Origin: Chloroflexota bacterium
Lineage (GTDB): Bacteria > Chloroflexota > Anaerolineae > Promineifilales > Promineifilaceae
NCBI GenBank assembly: GCA_014584575.1
Contig: JACTMP010000017.1
Coordinates: 241,885-305,884 of the forward strand
Length of the DNA: 64,000 nt
Reading direction: 5' to 3'
The notes under the pieces: model-generated
What the model was told of the DNA's origin: nothing
The model's database searches: none
What the model saw: the letters and a program-made list of their open reading frames with translations, nothing else
Made by a program: the position numbers and the translations under genes
Shown here: one piece after another, positions 1 to 7,962 of the stretch
How positions within the stretch are numbered: position 1 is the first letter of the stretch
How the letters are laid out: every line of letters begins with the position of its first letter

Positions 1-1
1 T

Positions 2-715
2 CTCCACCATCTCAATCGTGTCATTCAGGACATCGTTGAACTGCAAAAACAACCACCACCTACCAGCCATCAAACCGTTTTAGAAGGCAGCGCGCTGGAT
101 ATTTTACCCACGCTTAAACCCAACCAGTTTGACGCCGTCATCACCTCCCCACCCTACGCCAATCGCTATGATTACACCCGCACTTATGCCCTGGAATTAG
201 CTTACTTGAATGTTGGTGATGCCATCTTCAACCTGCGCCAACAGATGCTCTCCTGTACAGTAGAAAACAAACCAAAGATCGATCAATTGCAAGAATTTTA
301 TTTATCGCTTGAACGTGAAGCTGAGTTCGTCAAAACCCTAAACGTTGTCCAAACAAATCCGGTTCTCAATGAAATCAACCACGCTCTCCAAATCCGAAAC
401 CAGGAGGGAGATGTGAACAATCAGGGTGTGTTGGGCATGATAAACCAGTATTTTACCGAGTTAACCTTTATCTTTGCCGAACTTTTCCGCGTTTGCCGTT
501 CCGGCGCTCACGTGGCCGTTGTGAATGATAACGTGCGTTATGCCGGGGAAGTGATTCCCGTGGATTTGCTTTGTACCAATCTGGCCGAAGCGCTGGGGTT
601 TGAACCGGTGAAAGTGTACGTACTACCCCAACAAAAAGGTAATAGTAGCCAGCAAATGGGCAAGTTTGGCCGCCGCCCATTGCGCAAAAGCATCACTGTC
701 TGGAAAAAACCGTAA
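2..715 (+). CDS. DNA (cytosine-N4) methyltransferase, 3' part
   Basis: The open frame enters from the left edge, so the N-terminus and true start lie outside the window; 237 residues are visible. Visible residues 48-52 read T-S-P-P-Y, the catalytic motif IV of amino-methyltransferases (S-P-P-Y is typical of N4-cytosine enzymes), followed by [14 protein letters not shown] later segment ([11 protein letters not shown]) resembles a strand of the Rossmann core. The gene ends 6 bases before a restriction-endonuclease-like gene on the same strand, so it is probably the modification half of a type II restriction-modification pair that methylates the host DNA. The frame looks intact as far as it is seen. 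Target specificity cannot be read from the sequence. Confidence 0.85.
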   Translation, partial: LHHLNRVIQDIVELQKQPPPTSHQTVLEGSALDILPTLKPNQFDAVITSPPYANRYDYTRTYALELAYLNVGDAIFNLRQQMLSCTVENKPKIDQLQEFYLSLEREAEFVKTLNVVQTNPVLNEINHALQIRNQEGDVNNQGVLGMINQYFTELTFIFAELFRVCRSGAHVAVVNDNVRYAGEVIPVDLLCTNLAEALGFEPVKVYVLPQQKGNSSQQMGKFGRRPLRKSITVWKKP

Positions 716-721
716 CCGCTT

Positions 722-1685
722 ATGAACTACCAAACCCATCTGGCCTCGGCCGACTCCCTTGTAACCCCCTACGCCCAGGTTCGCGCCGGTTTTATCAGCA
801 TGGCTTTGGCGAAGAATCGTAAGGCAACGCCTTTTTGTGGAAGAAGCAAAGGCTTTGCAGGTGTTAGCGGCGCAGGCAAATAGAGCTACGCAGTTATTGG
901 ATATGGTAGCGTTACGGCCGTCGCTGCTCACAGCCGCGGGTATCTCCGACAAAGCCGCTAACCACCTCACGGAAGATGATAAAACAGAAGCAATTCGCGG
1001 GTTAATTGATAACTTTCTGGAACCTGCCGGCGTGGGCTTCGTGGACGAATTGGTCTATCGTTTTTTGTTGACCCGAGGCGATTCGTTAGGCGGTAGTATG
1101 CGCAATCTGGCCGGTATTCTGGCAGAGCAAAAATTAAGCCGTACCATTATTGCCACGCTGTCTATACAGGGGAAAGCATTTCATTGGCTGGACGGCCGTT
1201 CTCAACAATGGTTTCCCGGTAAGAGCCAGGATGCGGAACTGCCAAACACTCTGCGCGGATTGCACTGGCAAAACCATGCAGGCGACCGGATGCTCATCTT
1301 TAATCTGACTGTTCCCCAGGTACAGAAAAATGTAGACCTGTGCCTGTTTGCCAGCTCACCCGGCCAATTCCGATTTGGCAGACATTCAACTTCTTGCCAT
1401 TACCAACCCCAACAGTACATCGCCCTCGGTGAGTTGAAAGGTGGGATCGACCCGGCTGGAGCCGACGAGCATTGGAAAACGGCAAACTCCGCCTTACAAA
1501 GAGTACGTACTGCCTTTGCCGCTGAAGGCTTATCCCCCCATACTTTCTTCATTGGGGCAGCCATTCAAAAAGCGATGGCTGTGGAAATAGTTGCACAACT
1601 CGAGGCTGGCACGTTAAGCAATGCGGCCAATCTGACCAACGAGAATCAATTGATTGCTCTTTGTCAGTGGTTATTGGGGATATAA
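722..1685 (+). pseudogene. Type II restriction endonuclease, AvaI/BsoBI-like, frame-disrupted
   Basis: Translation from ATG 722 stays sensible to about 831, then continues in another frame from GTG 837 to the stop at 1683-1685; the break falls in a run of five T (832-836) that has one base too many. Two more breaks compensate each other: one extra C at 1359-1361 and one C too few at 1407-1410. Reading through them restores N-V-D-L-C-L-F ... [29 protein letters not shown], with a D...ExK nuclease centre. I recognise this as resembling AvaI/BsoBI family enzymes, from memory. All three breaks are in homopolymers, so sequencing error is as likely as true decay. It lies 6 bases after the methyltransferase gene, its expected partner. 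Confidence 0.7.
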
Positions 1686-1690
1686 AATAA

Positions 1691-1736
1691 AGATAAAGAC
1701 CCTGAGGGTTTTCTGAAACCCTCAGGGTCTTTATCT
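1691..1736. repeat. Perfect 21-bp inverted repeat, 4-base loop
   Basis: The arms 1691-1711 and 1716-1736 are exact reverse complements around the loop TCTG. It sits between the convergent endonuclease and DUF4342 genes and could act as a bidirectional terminator, but no long T-run follows. The core GACCCT-AGGGTTT-TCTG-AAACCCT-AGGGTC is nearly repeated at 39019-39054 and, degenerated, at 54067-54101, so this is a family rather than an isolated terminator. Confidence 0.85.
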
Positions 1737-1739
1737 CCA

Positions 1740-2108
1740 TTAAGCCACAGAGATTTCGGTGTTTTCGGGGGATTTTTCGGCGGGGGCCGATTCCACACGC
1801 ACCACGCGAATGGTGCAGTCCGTGACCATGGCGGCGATGAGGGCGACGACGGCCAACCAACCCATGCCGATCAGACCTAAGACGGCGATGCCGCCCACGC
1901 CCACGGGCAAAGGCACTTTGAAGTGGATATTGTGCTTTTCGTTGATGATTTCCACGTGGCGGACGGATGATTCTTTGACCAGTTTCTTGACGGTGCCCAC
2001 CAGTTCTTCACCGGCGACCACAAATTCTTCTGTCCACGAATTTTTCTCGCTGCCGCTTTCTTCCTTGACTTCATCTTCGTCAATCTTGATGGTTTCTTCG
2101 TTACTCAT
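1740..2108 (-). CDS. DUF4342 family protein
   Basis: A 122-residue protein of unknown function. The first 25 residues are acidic and polar. They are followed by a charged helix and the segment V-R-H-V-E-I-I-N-E-K, then P-L-P-V-G-V-G-G-I leading into a hydrophobic stretch (about residues 70-95) that could be one membrane segment. This layout matches DUF4342. The start is well supported: AGGAG lies just upstream of ATG at 2108. It stands alone, convergent with the restriction gene and separated by repeat tracts from the next minus-strand gene. No function should be assigned. Confidence 0.8.
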   Translation of the reverse strand: MSNEETIKIDEDEVKEESGSEKNSWTEEFVVAGEELVGTVKKLVKESSVRHVEIINEKHNIHFKVPLPVGVGGIAVLGLIGMGWLAVVALIAAMVTDCTIRVVRVESAPAEKSPENTEISVA

Positions 2109-2118
2109 TGTTACATGC

Positions 2119-2333
2119 TCCTATTTTGAGATTGGAGATTGGAGATGAGAGATTGAATACGGTTACAATCTCCAATCTCAAATCTCTAGTCTCCCTAGAT
2201 TATGCCCCCTAATACGGGCTTACGGCCGTATGGTTGCAAACTGTTTTGGGAGGAGATTGGGAGATTGAGAGATTAGGAGATTGGGAAATCAAAACTCCCA
2301 ATCTCCTAATCTCCTAATCTCCTGATCTCACCA
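2119..2333. repeat. AGATTGG-type tandem/inverted repeat tracts
   Basis: There are two blocks. In about 2123-2200, copies of GAGATTG are followed by their complement CAATCTC. In about 2253-2333, GGGAGATT and GAGATTAG copies are again followed by AATCTCC copies. Each block could fold back on itself. The right end overlaps the 3' end of the next gene: its last codons and stop (G-D-stop) are written by the motif GGAGATTAG. One ACGGCCGT octamer (2222-2229) sits between the blocks. Confidence 0.8.
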
Positions 2334-3093
2334 ACAGATTATCAAACGCCCCGGTAATGCCCTGGTTTTGCAGGCCGACGGTGCCACGTGATACTGTCGT
2401 TGTCGCTGTAAGCAAAGCGTCGGGGTAGCCGAGGATTTCGCAGGTGACGGCCGTGCCTACGGCCGTAGCCCGCAGCCGATACGCTTCCCCGGTGACAAAA
2501 TGGAAGGAGGTGGCGAGCAGTTGCCCTTCCGGGGTGAGCAATTCTAATTGGCGCTGCCCACTGGCGCGGGTGCCCAGGCGACATTGCCCGCCATGCCCGT
2601 TTTCCTGATAACGAAACAGCAGCCCGGCACTGGAAGGGGACACCGTGCCCGTGGCCGTTACGTCTGCTTCCAGGTGGTAATTGGTCCATTGGTAGCCACG
2701 GCCGTACACCGCCGCGGAGCGCACATCGGCGCGGGTGTTAGTGCCAAAATAGACGCCATTTTGCACGTCCCAGCCATCGCTAATGGTGTGCCAGTCGGGC
2801 AGGGTACGGCCGTCAAACGACTGCCGGTAGAGAACATCATGCTGCACCGGGGGTGGTGGGGCAATCTGGTTGATGTTGTAAGAGGCGATCATGTGGGGCA
2901 CGGCCGTGCTGCCCGGCGGCGACAAGGGCCAGACATGCCCCAGAGCGATTCCGGCAGCGAAAAAGGTGAAGTTTACAGCCGCACACAAAAAGACCAACGT
3001 CGCCGCACCCAACAACAACAAAAACATCAACCGGCGGCGTTTATAGCGAGCATATTTCAGATCGTAAATCTCTGATTCGGGGGATTTTTCCAT
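2314..3093 (-). CDS. Membrane-anchored beta-sandwich (DUF1080/LamG-like) protein
   Basis: A 259-residue protein. The N-terminus is charged and then has one transmembrane segment (about 23-48, rich in L, F and A), a proline-rich linker, and a C-terminal domain of about 180 residues beginning F-D-G-R-T-L-P-D-W. Its pattern of W, Y and G in strands (G-Y-Q-W-T-N-Y-H-L-E-A-D-V; G-L-L-F-R-Y-Q) resembles concanavalin-like or DUF1080 folds, which often bind or cleave sugars. The start at 3093 is preferred over an upstream in-frame ATG at 3261 because AGGAGA lies 7 bases before it. The last two residues and stop come from a GGAGATTAG repeat. The substrate is unknown. Confidence 0.7.
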   Translation of the reverse strand: MEKSPESEIYDLKYARYKRRRLMFLLLLGAATLVFLCAAVNFTFFAAGIALGHVWPLSPPGSTAVPHMIASYNINQIAPPPPVQHDVLYRQSFDGRTLPDWHTISDGWDVQNGVYFGTNTRADVRSAAVYGRGYQWTNYHLEADVTATGTVSPSSAGLLFRYQENGHGGQCRLGTRASGQRQLELLTPEGQLLATSFHFVTGEAYRLRATAVGTAVTCEILGYPDALLTATTTVSRGTVGLQNQGITGAFDNLLVRSGD

Positions 3094-3327
3094 CTCGACT
3101 TTCTCCTCGTCAATGGAACGCAGATTCACGCGGATGACGCCGATTAGACGCATAATCACCCTTGTCTGTGCCCCATTTCCAACCATGATCTTTGCTATTA
3201 ACCCATACCATGCCTGGAAAACGCCGGGCTGCCTGCAAAAGTTCCCCCCCTGTGGGCACAAAAAAGCCGCTGCTCACCAATTCCGTGAGCAGCGGCGCTT
3301 TAATTAAAACGTTCTGTTGCCAGGCGA

Positions 3328-3738
3328 CTATTGCACAGCCAATTCAAATTGCACGGGACGGAACTTGTACCCGTACACAATCATGCCTTCGTCACCGTCG
3401 GTGCGCAGTTTGCGGGTGACCATTTCTACAGGCATCCCGATGTACATTTCGTCTTCGTCCATGTCGGTCAACTGCGCCGTGACGATGGGGCCTTCTTCCA
3501 GCTTCACCAGTGCGACGCTGTAGGGCGCTTGCTGCTCAAAACCCGCCGGGGCATCATAAATCGTCGTGTATGAATAGATTTCCCCCAGGCCAGTAAACGT
3601 ATACAGTTCCTTCGCCGGGGCCGCACATTCCAAACAAACATCACGCGGCGGAAATAACTTAACGCCGCAGCTATCGCAGGTCTCCCCTACGAGCTTATAT
3701 CGCTGTTCCTGTAAACGCCAATGACGTGAGACTTCCAT
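3328..3738 (-). CDS. DUF35 zinc-ribbon OB-fold protein of the mevalonate operon
   Basis: 136 residues. A rubredoxin-like zinc ribbon has cysteines at 21, 24, 35 and 38 (C-D-S-C, C-L-E-C), followed by an OB-fold. In archaea, a DUF35 protein bridges acetoacetyl-CoA thiolase and HMG-CoA synthase and lets the intermediate pass between them (established for the methanogen complex). Here it is the last gene of a run that also holds a thiolase-fold protein and HMG-CoA synthase, so the same bridging role is the natural inference. GGAGG precedes ATG 3738. All four metal-binding cysteines are present. Confidence 0.9.
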   Translation of the reverse strand: MEVSRHWRLQEQRYKLVGETCDSCGVKLFPPRDVCLECAAPAKELYTFTGLGEIYSYTTIYDAPAGFEQQAPYSVALVKLEEGPIVTAQLTDMDEDEMYIGMPVEMVTRKLRTDGDEGMIVYGYKFRPVQFELAVQ

Positions 3739-3873
3739 CTGTTTTATCCTCCGGTTTTTATTTCCGGTTCTAGTGGGTTATTAAAACCAAAATTTCCTGT
3801 TCGTAATTATCTACGGAAACCCTATCATGTACTGCCAGTGTCGCCCGGATAGCTGTCAAAAGCTGTCAGGAAT

Positions 3874-3908
3874 GGGGATATAACGATTCTTGCAATCGTT
3901 ATATCCCC
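3874..3908. repeat. Perfect 15-bp hairpin over the thiolase stop codon
   Basis: Arms 3874-3888 and 3894-3908 (GGGGATATAACGATT and complement) enclose the loop CTTGC. The stop codon and last two residues of the thiolase-fold gene (ending at 3899) lie inside the right arm. It may punctuate transcription between the thiolase and DUF35 genes, but there is no T-run. Confidence 0.85.
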
Positions 3909-5050
3909 AAAATATGCGTCACGGCCGTAGCCCCCGTACCCCCCAAATTCTGAGCCATACCAATTTTGGCGTCCGGTACCTGGCACGCTTCCGCCTGCCC
4001 CCGTAGCTGTCGCGCCACTTCCACAATCTGGTACATGCCCGTCGCCCCACCGGGATTGCCTCGCGCTTTCAGGCCGCCAAACGTGCTAATGGGGATACGG
4101 CCGTTGCGCCCAATCTGCCCATCCCGCGCCAACTGCCACCCTTCACCCGGAGCCGCAAAACCCGCCGCCTCCAACGACAGTGCCGCCAGCACCGTAAACG
4201 CATCATGCAGTTCAAACAGATCAATATCATCGGGCGTCACGCCGGCCATGACCATCGCTTTTTGGGTGCTGCGTTCGGCCGCACCCAGCCATAACGGGTT
4301 CTTGCGGTCATGCAGCGCCAGCGTATCCGTCGCCAATACCGAACCCAAAATGCGAATCGGTTGCGGCGACATGTCCATAGCCTTTTCGCTGTTGACCACA
4401 ATCACCGCCGCCGCGCCGTCACCTGCCGGGGCCGCATCAAAGAGGCTGACCGGCGTGGCAATCGGGGATGCTTTGGCAAACGCCTCCGCCTTCAGCCGAT
4501 TGCGGAACATCGCCAGCGGATTGTCCGCCCCATTCGCATGGGCATTCACACTAAACCCGGCAAAATCGGGCACGCTTACCCCATACTCGTGCATGTAGCG
4601 GCGCATCAGCAGCGCACCCGCGCCCGCCGCCGTCAGCCCCTGCATCGCTTCATAATCCGCATCCAGACCGGTGGCCAGTGCGGCCGTAATGGGCGAGCCG
4701 GTCTGGTCGGTCATCTTTTCCACGCCGACCACCAGCGCCGTTTCTACCAGGCCGCTTTGCACCGCCAGCACCGCCTGGCGCAGTGCGGCGCCGCCAGAAG
4801 CGTCTGCCGCTTCCACCGTCACCGCTTCAATTCCCCGCAGCCCGGCAAAGTCGGCCACCAGCGCCCCCAAATGGTTTTGTGCGCTCAACTGCCCGGCCAG
4901 CATATTGCCCACATACAGGGCATCTACCTTGCTAATATCGGCATCATCCAACGCCGCCTCAATCGCATACCAGGCCAGATGGCGGATGGAGGTGTCCCAA
5001 TGTTCGTTTACGGCCGTGCAGCCAATTCCAATGATTGAAACATTCGTCAT
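3899..5050 (-). CDS. Thiolase-fold protein of the mevalonate operon, active-site residues substituted
   Basis: 383 residues with the two-domain thiolase fold, closest in style to archaeal acetoacetyl-CoA thiolases that work with HMG-CoA synthase and DUF35. The usual nucleophile Cys (E-A-A-C-x-S-G-G) is Asp83 here (V-E-A-A-D-A-S-G-G), and the usual His of G-H-P-x-G-A-T-G is Asn332 (A-R-G-N-P-G-G-A-T-G). The L-H-D-A-F motif (His282) is kept. Both substitutions are read directly from the DNA. It could be a non-catalytic scaffold, an SCP2-type relative, or a clade with altered chemistry. The start at 5050 is chosen because upstream in-frame codons are written by a low-complexity repeat. The gene lies between HMG-CoA synthase and DUF35 on one strand. 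Confidence 0.85.
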   Translation of the reverse strand: MTNVSIIGIGCTAVNEHWDTSIRHLAWYAIEAALDDADISKVDALYVGNMLAGQLSAQNHLGALVADFAGLRGIEAVTVEAADASGGAALRQAVLAVQSGLVETALVVGVEKMTDQTGSPITAALATGLDADYEAMQGLTAAGAGALLMRRYMHEYGVSVPDFAGFSVNAHANGADNPLAMFRNRLKAEAFAKASPIATPVSLFDAAPAGDGAAAVIVVNSEKAMDMSPQPIRILGSVLATDTLALHDRKNPLWLGAAERSTQKAMVMAGVTPDDIDLFELHDAFTVLAALSLEAAGFAAPGEGWQLARDGQIGRNGRIPISTFGGLKARGNPGGATGMYQIVEVARQLRGQAEACQVPDAKIGMAQNLGGTGATAVTHILGI

Positions 5051-5058
5051 TGTGTTTT

Positions 5059-5125
5059 CCAAAGGTTGCAGGTGGCAAGTTGCAAGTTGCAGGTACTTGC
5101 CACCTGCCACTTGCAACTTGCTACA
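5059..5125. repeat. CAAGTTG-type repeat with inverted copies
   Basis: The motif GTTGCAGGTGGCAAGTTGC is followed by its near-complement (CTTGCCACCTGCCACTTGC), so the spacer between HMG-CoA synthase and the thiolase gene can fold into a long hairpin. The same CAAGTGGCAGGTGG wording ends the glycosyltransferase gene at 8925. Confidence 0.75.
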
Positions 5126-5127
5126 TC

Positions 5128-6195
5128 CTACGACATCTTCAACTTATCCCGATACCGCGTATACGTGGCGTAATTGATCTCCTTACGCCGGGCAATGTAC
5201 GCTTCCGTCGTCGGCGCATTGGCGCGCACTTCCGGCAGTTTGTCCGTTACGGTCATGTCAAAAGCATCTGAACCAGAGCCAGAACCGTAGCTGATCATGA
5301 GAATCCGGTCGCCGGGTTCGGCCACATCCAGAATCGCCGTCAACCCAATCATGGAGGAGCCAGAATAGGTATTGCCAATGCGCGGGCTGAGCAAACCGGG
5401 TTTGATCTGCTCCATCGAAAAGCCCAACTGTTTAGCCACCCGTTCCGGGAACTTGGCATTGGGCTGGTGGAACACCGCCCAATCATAATCGGCCGCCGTT
5501 GTACCCATCTCATTCATCAACGCCTCGGCCGCACCCATGATGTGCTTGAAGTAGGCCGGTTCACCCGTAAAACGGTCGCCATGTGACGGGTACTCGGCGT
5601 GCGCCCGCCGCCAGAAGTCCGGCGTATCGGTCACGAAAGAGTACGACGCATTGATAATCGCCACCGCCTCATCGGCCGGGCCAAGCAGGATGGCCGCGCC
5701 GCCGGCTGCGGCCGTGTATTCCAGCGCATCACCGGGCCGCCCCTGCGCCGTGTCCATGCCAATGGTCAGGGCATAACGGGCCATACCCGACCCCACAAAG
5801 CCGATCCCGGCCTGCATCGCTTCCGTGCCCGCTTTACAGGCAAATTCCCAATCGGCGGCCAGGGTATTGGGTACTGACCCAATCGCCTCGGCGACAATGG
5901 TGCTGGTGGGTTTGACGGCATAGGGATGGCTTTCGCTGCCCACCCAAACGGCGCGGATGTCCTGGGGGTCAACCTGACCACGCAGCAGCGCGTTCCGCGC
6001 CGCTTCCACGGACATGGTAGCCACGTCTTCGTCCAGGCCATTAACGGCTTTTTCCTGAATGGGCACGCCGCCCACCCCATTCGTCCACATCTGCGAAATC
6101 TCTTTGGCCGGGATGCGGAAACGGGGTACATAGGCCCCATAACCCACAATGCCTACGGGCCGGTCTGGTTTCATTAGTTTGTTGTTTTGGGTCAT
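5128..6195 (-). CDS. Hydroxymethylglutaryl-CoA synthase, archaeal type
   Basis: 355 residues, the length of archaeal HMG-CoA synthases. It condenses acetyl-CoA with acetoacetyl-CoA to HMG-CoA, the committed carbon step of the mevalonate route to isoprenoids. Catalytic residues are visible: Cys120 in E-F-A-C-K-A-G-T-E, His243 in F-H-Q-P-N, and the acidic segment [11 protein letters not shown] near 55-65. The C-terminal [11 protein letters not shown] motif is also typical. ATG 6195 has GAGGAAAC just upstream. It is flanked by HMG-CoA reductase (upstream) and the thiolase-fold and DUF35 genes (downstream), all on the minus strand, and so very likely one operon. Confidence 0.95.
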   Translation of the reverse strand: MTQNNKLMKPDRPVGIVGYGAYVPRFRIPAKEISQMWTNGVGGVPIQEKAVNGLDEDVATMSVEAARNALLRGQVDPQDIRAVWVGSESHPYAVKPTSTIVAEAIGSVPNTLAADWEFACKAGTEAMQAGIGFVGSGMARYALTIGMDTAQGRPGDALEYTAAAGGAAILLGPADEAVAIINASYSFVTDTPDFWRRAHAEYPSHGDRFTGEPAYFKHIMGAAEALMNEMGTTAADYDWAVFHQPNAKFPERVAKQLGFSMEQIKPGLLSPRIGNTYSGSSMIGLTAILDVAEPGDRILMISYGSGSGSDAFDMTVTDKLPEVRANAPTTEAYIARRKEINYATYTRYRDKLKMS

Positions 6196-6208
6196 AGTTT
6201 CCTCGTAT

Positions 6209-6284
6209 TCGGTAATCGGTGAACGATAATCGGTAATCGGCGCAACAACCGATTACCGATTTCCGATTACCGATAACAGTTCTT
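6209..6284. repeat. GTAATCG-type repeat tract overlapping the HMG-CoA reductase 3' end
   Basis: Copies of CGGTAATCGG are followed by complement copies CCGATTACCG. The right side overlaps the reductase gene: its last residues (V-I-G-N-R) and stop are written by the repeat. The same wording ends two other genes near 59.6 and 60.4 kb. Confidence 0.8.
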
Positions 6285-7542
6285 TTGCGCGTTCCACGCG
6301 GATATTTTGTTCTTTGACGAGCAGGTCGGCAATGGTTTGCACCTGACCGTCCGTAGCGCCGGCTGCCAGAGCCACCTGGCGGGCGTGCATACGCATGTGC
6401 CCTTGCTGAATGCCGACAGTGGCCAGGGCTTTAATCGCCGCCAGGTTTTGGGCCAGGCCAACAGCCGCCATCACCTGCGCCAGTTCAGCGGCCGATTGCA
6501 CGTTGAGAATTTTGAGAGCAACCTGGGCGGTAGGGTGTACTTTGGTGGCGCCGCCGACTACGCCGACGGAGAGGGGCAACGTGATTTCGCCATACAGATC
6601 GCCGTTGGGGGTGACGTGCCAGTCGGTGAGGGATTGGTAACGGCCGTGCCGCGCTGCATACGCATGTGCCCCCGCTTCCACCGCCCGCCAGTCATTGCCG
6701 GTGGCAATACACACGGCGTCAATGCCGTTCATAATGCCCTTGTTGTGCGTGGCTGCCCGGTAGGGGTCTACCACGGCAAAAGCGTTGGCCTCGGCAATGA
6801 GTTGGGCCACTTCGTAACCGGAGTAGGTGGTGCGCTGCGCCAGAGCATCGGCGGGGATGGTGCAGCGAGCGGTGGCCGTGCGCCGGTCGGTGAGGTTGGA
6901 GAGGATGCGCAGATTAGAACGCCCGCCGGTCAGTTCGGTGACAAGGGGAGCGATGGCTTCTACGGCCGTGTTAATCGCATTAGCCCCCATCGCATCCCGA
7001 CAATCGTAGAGCAGGTGGATGATGAGCATGGGGCCGACGGGGGTGTCCCAAAACGGCCGTATCTCAATGTCCCGCGCCCCACCGCCCCGATTGACAATGT
7101 TCTGACTGCACTCGTTGGCCGCTTCCATGAGGCGGTGTTTGTGGGCGGAAATGGCCGACATGGCCACATTCATGTCGGGGATGTCCAGCAGTTGAATCTG
7201 CCCAATCATGATAGGGTCGGAGGATTCGGTGTGGAAACCGCCGCCTTCGCGGATGAGCTTGGCGGCATGGCTGACGGCGGCCAACACGCTTGGTTCTTCC
7301 ACGGCCATGGGGATGAGATAGTCACGGCCGTTGATCAAAAAATTAGCCGCCACCCCCAATGGCAGGGCAAACGTGCCCAGCGCGTTTTCGATCATCTTAT
7401 CGGCCTGGGTGGGCGGCAGGCCACGGCCGTGCAGCACCGCCTTGTCCTCTTCCGTCAGGTCAGCCCATTGGGCCACCATCTCAATCCGTTCCTCCAACGA
7501 CAACTTATAAAAGCCGGGTAGTCGTGAAGATTTGTCAATCAC
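6253..7542 (-). CDS. mvaA: Hydroxymethylglutaryl-CoA reductase, class II
   Basis: 429 residues, matching class II (Pseudomonas mevalonii-type) reductases. It reduces HMG-CoA to mevalonate. The catalytic set is present: Glu83 (A-V-E-E-P-S-V), Lys268 (T-H-N-K-G-I-M-N-G), Asp283 (A-T-G-N-D) and His380 (Q-G-H-M-R-M-H-A-R). The cofactor motif D-A-M-G-A-N (183-188) is the class II dinucleotide site. The start is GTG 7542 with AAGGAAG nine bases upstream. It heads the minus-strand mevalonate operon. Class II enzymes can also run in the oxidative direction, but the neighbouring synthase points to biosynthesis. The last residues are supplied by a GTAATCG repeat. Confidence 0.95.
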   Translation of the reverse strand: MIDKSSRLPGFYKLSLEERIEMVAQWADLTEEDKAVLHGRGLPPTQADKMIENALGTFALPLGVAANFLINGRDYLIPMAVEEPSVLAAVSHAAKLIREGGGFHTESSDPIMIGQIQLLDIPDMNVAMSAISAHKHRLMEAANECSQNIVNRGGGARDIEIRPFWDTPVGPMLIIHLLYDCRDAMGANAINTAVEAIAPLVTELTGGRSNLRILSNLTDRRTATARCTIPADALAQRTTYSGYEVAQLIAEANAFAVVDPYRAATHNKGIMNGIDAVCIATGNDWRAVEAGAHAYAARHGRYQSLTDWHVTPNGDLYGEITLPLSVGVVGGATKVHPTAQVALKILNVQSAAELAQVMAAVGLAQNLAAIKALATVGIQQGHMRMHARQVALAAGATDGQVQTIADLLVKEQNIRVERAKELLSVIGNR

Positions 7543-7640
7543 AGAGTTTCTTCCTTGTTTGGGAGATTAGGAGATTAGGAAATTGAGAGATTCATGCCAA
7601 TATCCCAATCTCTCAGTCTCCCAATCTCTTGAATTACACA

Positions 7641-7667
7641 TAAAAAGATTGGGTTTGCACCCAATCT
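7641..7667 (-). terminator. Terminator-like hairpin in the mevalonate operon leader
   Basis: On the minus strand, the arms AGATTGGGT (7667-7659) and ACCCAATCT (7654-7646) enclose a 4-base loop and run straight into TTTTT. It lies about 100 bases upstream of the GTG of HMG-CoA reductase, so it would be an attenuator if transcription starts further upstream. It may instead be just another repeat-derived hairpin. Confidence 0.4.
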
Positions 7668-7862
7668 CAATAACCCGGACTATAACGTTGGTTTTCTGCC
7701 AAAAGCTGTCAGGAAAGGTTTCAGGAAGAAATTGGCGGGGAAAATGAACAGGAATTGAGTAATTGGGTAATTGAAAAGCCGATCCCCCAATTACTCAATT
7801 ACCGCCAGATGTGTGGCACGTAAGGAGGATATGAGCCTTGCCTTAAGCCGGGTTGTTTTCCT

Positions 7863-7891
7863 TTGGCGGTAACATGGCGACAGGCTAAACT
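7863..7891 (+). promoter_or_regulatory. Possible sigma70-type promoter for the glycosyltransferase genes
   Basis: TTGGCG (7863-7868) and TAAACT (7886-7891) are spaced by 17 bases; each matches the consensus at 4 of 6 positions. It lies about 70 bases upstream of ATG 7963. Confidence 0.35.
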
Positions 7892-7962
7892 ATTTTTTGG
7901 TCTCCGCCAACATGGGCGGTGACCGGTATGTCTGAACCGGGTGTAGGAATTTAGCACAACAT

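Larger units (their letters stand above)
7543..7962. other. 420-bp divergent intergenic region with repeats, no gene seen
   Basis: It separates the mevalonate operon (minus) from the glycosyltransferases (plus). It holds a GGAGATTA tract with complement copies (about 7558-7630); a 9-bp hairpin at 7646-7667 which, on the minus strand, is followed by five T; and an inverted repeat built from GAATTGAGTAATTGGGTAATTG (in parts) and its complement (about 7751-7803). No open frame with a ribosome-binding site was found. Both operons' promoters should lie here. Confidence 0.7.

Noticed and set aside
1691..1736. Simple intrinsic terminator
   Set aside because: No T-run on either side, and near-copies occur elsewhere between genes on the same strand, so it is listed as a repeat.
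6307..7521. Long open frame on the plus strand opposite HMG-CoA reductase
   Set aside because: It is the mirror of a confident gene with all catalytic residues; the product is low-complexity in character (H, G and R rich) and has no family features or ribosome-binding site.
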